A stretch of 64,000 nucleotides of DNA from Polydactylus sextarius (lineage: Eukaryota > Chordata > Actinopteri > Polynemidae). The notes under the pieces were generated by a model. That model was not told where the DNA came from, made no database searches, and was given only the letters and a program-made list of their open reading frames with translations. The stretch is taken from assembly GCA_016801845.1 (NCBI GenBank), contig CM028925.1, positions 2,108,001 to 2,172,000 on the forward strand, written 5' to 3'. How positions within the stretch are numbered: position 1 is the first letter of the stretch; every line of letters begins with the position of its first letter. Made by a program: the position numbers and the translations under genes. Below are positions 60,018 to 64,000 of this stretch, one piece after another.

Positions 60018-62439
60018 ACCCCCCCCCAATACACACACACACACTCCTCCCTCTGCTAACTGACCCATTTTCCCCATCTCCAGGGGGGTGAGGTTGGGGG
60101 AGACGTGCTTCTTGCCGCTCCCTCGCTCTTTGATGCTGAAAAAAAAAAGCCTTCGTACAGAAGCAGGAAGCTGAGGTGGGGCGTGCGCGCCATGTTTGAT
60201 TAGAGCGCTCTCCGCTGGGTGCTGGTTAAACACGACCGTCACACTTTCACCATGTCGCTGTTTGAGTGCGTGATTTTCTTTAAGCAGCAGAAATTGAATC
60301 TTACAACCCCCCCATCCCCAACATGTCTCTGTTACTTTAAACCAATAACGAGCGTCCCAGGCGGAGCTTAACTCAGGACTCAAAACGCCAAAAAATCGGC
60401 AGGTGACGTGGACGTTTTAGACCACCAGGGCCGCGAGATATGAACTTTTGTCAAAGTTTTTTTTTTTGCTGATGAAGGGATGAAAAGGGGCACATGCTGT
60501 AAGACACTTTCAGGAGACAAATAGAAAACACCTGGCTGTGATTTTTCTCATCCAAGGTTGATGATTTGTTGTAAACGTTGTGGTTTTGGCAACAAGTTTA
60601 GCGACGGGCGCTTGATGCGTTTGATTTTTTCATTAATCATTTGAATCATTCACGAAGCAAAATTCCCCTGGTTGCATTTTCCCAGATGGGTCGATACAAA
60701 TTGAATAAAATAGGACTTTATACGAGAAGATATTTGAAGACGTCACCTCGGTACGAGTGATCAGAAGCTTTTAAAGACTAGTTATTCTGTGATGTGACGC
60801 ACAAATGTTCATTCATTAAGCTGAAGATTTCACAACTAACGCACATGTGGGATTCTCACGCAGTTAAAGTTGGTCCAACGCCTTCGTGGTCACGCGGCGT
60901 CAGACATGCTCCACTTCAGTCTGCAGCACCGCTGACCGTGCGCATAAATATTTCATGTGATGGAGACGCTGCAGATGGATGAACCATCAAGACACGGACA
61001 GGAGAAGAAGAAGCACAGAGGTGTGACACATAAACTCCACCTCCTCTTCTTTTTCTTCTTGTTCTATAGATATCTTTTTACTTTACTTCAAAGGCTACGT
61101 GTAAAGCACAAAGAATAAAATAGGGGGAAAAAAAGTTAAATAAATAAATAAATTTGCATATTAGCTTCGTATTTCTCAAGAGGGAACAACAGTGCTGATT
61201 CTTTTTTTTTTTTTTTTTTTTTTGGCTCCGTCTGTTAAGTATCTTAGATGAATTGTGTCTGGTTAGTCTGTAGTCCAAACTCCAGAGAGAGCTCACACCT
61301 GAACGAACCGAGTTCCAACATGATGAGTCTTGTGTTTTTTTTATTATTTATAGGCTAGTGGGGAACTTGGGGTTTGCTCCAGCTTTTCTATTGTTAGCAA
61401 AACCAGTTCAAAACAGCAGACTGCAGTTTTTGTGCTGATGGAGGTTGGGGAACGGCTGCTTTATGTTTTTCTACTGCTGACCCACTGGGCGGCCATGTTG
61501 GACTTTCTGAGTCAGAGATTTAACTTTGCCCAACTGAGAACCGGGACTGTCGTACTTCCCAGGTAGTTAGTTGTGATTCAGTCAATAATCTAAATGTCTT
61601 GTCCAGTCCTGATTCTTATGACGTTCACGTTTAGTTTCTTGCTTCAGACATTTCATTTCACAGCCCGTTTATCTCCATCTTTTCATTTGACCCCGGTTAA
61701 CCTCCCGGTTTCACTGATCTCCATGTCAAACATCCAGCTGCTCTCAGACTCAGGCCAGTAAACAGCTTGACACAAGCTGCTGTGTTGCTCCACATCTCAT
61801 GTGGCTGTGAAGCTGCAGGTCCTGATAAGAAAAAAAAAAAAACCCTCACGGTCTCCAGAGACATGTGGACACATTAAAACCCCACTGACCGCTCCACGTA
61901 TGCGTGTGCTCCTTCGATTCGCTTCACCGTGATCCAAACTACTCCGTCCTGAGCACACGCAGCTCGTCAGACGTCTAATAACAACCAGCAGCAGGGAGTT
62001 GACGCTCGCTCTTCCATTTCTGTTCAGTCCAACTCTTTGTGTCTGAGACCGAACAGGGGGGATAAAGATCTGGATTGGAGGCGACAGGAAGTCGTTAACT
62101 GTGAAACTGAACCTTGAAAAAACGCGCCGATGTATTGAAGCTCGTGCAGACGTCTTAAACCGGGCCGCTACCGCCATGTTCAAACATGACTTATAGAGAG
62201 GACTGATGGACTGGATTTATTATTTGATGTATCACTGCTCCTTTCCTCTCTGATTGTAAACCGAGCGCCGCGCTCCCTCTGAGGGATGATGCGGCCCGTC
62301 TGGAATGAAGCCGTTCGTCTTTTGTTTTTTGTTTTTTTATTTGACTTCAGCACGGTCGGGGGTTTTCGCCACAATTACAGGCCGACGGTCCAGACCAAGA
62401 CAAAAGAGAGCGCAGGAAACAACAGCTGACACATCCTCA

Positions 62440-62910
62440 GCTGCAGAAAATGTTTCCTCCGCCGCTAATTGAAGCCTCAGGAGCAGATGGTGTTACGTCT
62501 CGTTCTTTTAGCCTCTGTGACTTCATGTTTGTTTGCCAGTGCCAGAGCAGCCTGACCAGCAGAAACACACATTGACTTTAACAGAGTGTGTGCTTACCGT
62601 TGTGCCCGAGTGCTCTCGAGCAAGGCGTTTAACCCCCCGCACCCCTACCCTGCCGGGTTTGAAGCGGTGTCACATGTTCCTGCTAAATCTCCTGCTATAT
62701 TAGCATCTCATTAACATGCGTGGAGGTTTTTTCCTCCGGTTTGTGGCGGTGCCCTCACCTCACCCCGCCCCCCCCCGTCCTCTGGGCTCGACTCAAACTG
62801 GGCTAATTGAGGCAGATTTCATGGTCTGGACTGCAATTAGGGAGGAGGGGTCTTTGTCTTTGGAGCATGTAAATAAAGAGAAGCAGGGTGGAGCTCCTTC
62901 ATACAACCGA
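62440..62910. promoter_or_regulatory. Candidate intronic enhancer cluster
   Basis: Two non-repetitive stretches (about 62440-62590 and 62660-62900) rich in GCTAATT, ATTAACAT and CAATTA-type homeodomain words with interspersed GC-rich parts and no coding signal. From memory the homeobox gene GBX2 is a neighbour of AGAP1 in mammals, so AGAP1 introns may host its enhancers; that link is inference. Confidence 0.3.
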
Positions 62911-63539
62911 TTTTGATCGTTATCTATAGATCTTTATATTGATTTTCTACCTCACAGGCAACCGTAGGCTGCAGGTTATTGCACAGGTTGACGTCTGAGC
63001 CGATCACGTTTGGAGTCGAACCACGTTTCTACCTCAGCTTGCTTCTTCTCAGGCCGCGTCGGTTGTTTACGACGGGCGTAGCTCATCACACGCCACCACG
63101 AGCCACATGTGACACATCACACACACACACACGATCACACGGCACCGCGTCCGAACGCCGAGCCCACAACGGGACGGTGTGGACCGGATGAAAGGCGAGC
63201 AGCGGTGTTGTTTGATGTCGCGGCGGAGCAGCACGAGTTGGCGTGTGATTTACCATCTCTGTGTAGAGTTAGAGGTAGTTTTAGCCTCCTCCCCGACATG
63301 TTTTCTATCCCATAACCCAGTGTGACAGCTCCAACACACACACACACACACACCATCCAGCTGTGTTTCACAAACATGCGGCAGCGTCACACACATCATC
63401 TGCCACTGGTGCAGTCGTCAGGTCGACGTCTGTTGAACAGCTTGATGTTCAGTGTCACACGTCCAGGAACGACACAGTAAGGTTTGTGTTTGTGTGTGTA
63501 CGTGTTTTTCCTACATTGTGTGGACTTAAACCTGTCTAC

Positions 63540-63700
63540 ACACTCGTATATGGGGACCCGTTTCCCTTATGGGGACAAAACGTAGGTCTCCATAATGTAA
63601 AAAAAACAAAAACTTAAGGCGAAAACACAGCTTAAGGTTAGGATCAGGTGTAGATAAAGGTTAGACGTGGTACCAACATTTGAGATCTCTAGGATTTCCA
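63540..63700. repeat. Dispersed repeat with TTATGGGGACAAAA motif
   Basis: 'tatggggaccc', 'ttatggggacaaaacgtagg', 'ccataatgt' and 'cttaaggttagga' occur in the order of a repeat I recall as widespread in percomorph genomes. Confidence 0.5.
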
Positions 63701-64000
63701 AGAAAGTCTCCAGGAAATGATTGATGTCCCCTGAAGTCATGAAAACATGACTGTGTGTGCGTTGAGGTGAACGGAGAAAGTTCTGCTGCTTCTCTAATCT
63801 TGATTAATCCCAGTAATAATCCACAAGGCGTCACAGGCCGAGGTCTGGTGGAGGGGGGAGGAGTTAATCCTCCACCCCCTCCTGGTCCCTCCTCCTCCTC
63901 AGAGATGAAGAAAGACACTCCAGAGATGGAGGGGATAAAAGGGAGCGCTGAGAGAACGAGCTTCCACTCAGACTTCGCTGACGATTTCAGATTTTAGTTT

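Overview
This is vertebrate nuclear DNA, almost certainly from a teleost fish and probably a percomorph. Genes are multi-exon with GT-AG introns. Two promoters sit in CpG-rich DNA within an AT-rich background, dinucleotide microsatellites are very abundant, and several dispersed repeats resemble families common in percomorph genomes. No bacterial operon, CRISPR array or viral genome is visible. Most open frames in the window are chance or low-complexity frames. Four protein-coding genes are supported by recognisable protein sequence and splice sites.

Layout: (1) 1-15.8 kb is gene-free and lies downstream of inhbb. It holds microsatellites, dispersed repeats, and a run of non-repetitive, enhancer-like sequence at about 7.5-8.9 kb that ends in a perfect 26-bp palindrome. 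(2) 15.8-25.3 kb, minus strand: inhbb (inhibin/activin beta-B), with two coding exons (24245-24641 and 19355-20130), a 4.1-kb intron, a probable TATA promoter at about 25.27 kb, a 5' leader containing upstream ATGs, and a possible long 3' UTR interrupted by a MITE-like element. (3) 28.6-32.7 kb, plus strand: ralb (Ral small GTPase), four coding exons joining to 201 aa, with an upstream non-coding exon in a CpG-rich promoter. Intron 1 holds a near-perfect 27-bp-stem hairpin. (4) 34.0-37.2 kb, plus strand: faim (Fas apoptotic inhibitory molecule), four coding exons joining to 181 aa. (5) 38.1-64.0 kb, plus strand: the 5' end of agap1 (Arf-GAP with GTPase-like, ankyrin and PH domains). Only the first coding exon (39278-39440, 54 codons) is present. 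I recognise no further exon, so the last 24.5 kb reads as agap1 intron 1, rich in microsatellites, with several enhancer-like blocks and CTCF-like motifs.

The genes are functionally independent: a secreted TGF-beta ligand, a Ral GTPase of exocyst and vesicle traffic, a soluble anti-apoptotic/stress factor, and an Arf-GAP of endosomal traffic. inhbb and ralb are divergently transcribed and are also neighbours in human 2q14. From memory faim and agap1 map elsewhere in human (3q22 and 2q37), so the block appears to join material that is dispersed in mammals.

The best candidates for something undescribed are the hairpin in ralb intron 1, a triple AGGTCA array just 5' of faim, a microsatellite-encoded run of seven ATG codons in the inhbb leader, and the 26-bp palindrome. 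Exon calls are firm. UTR, promoter, enhancer and repeat-family calls are inference from sequence reading without alignment.
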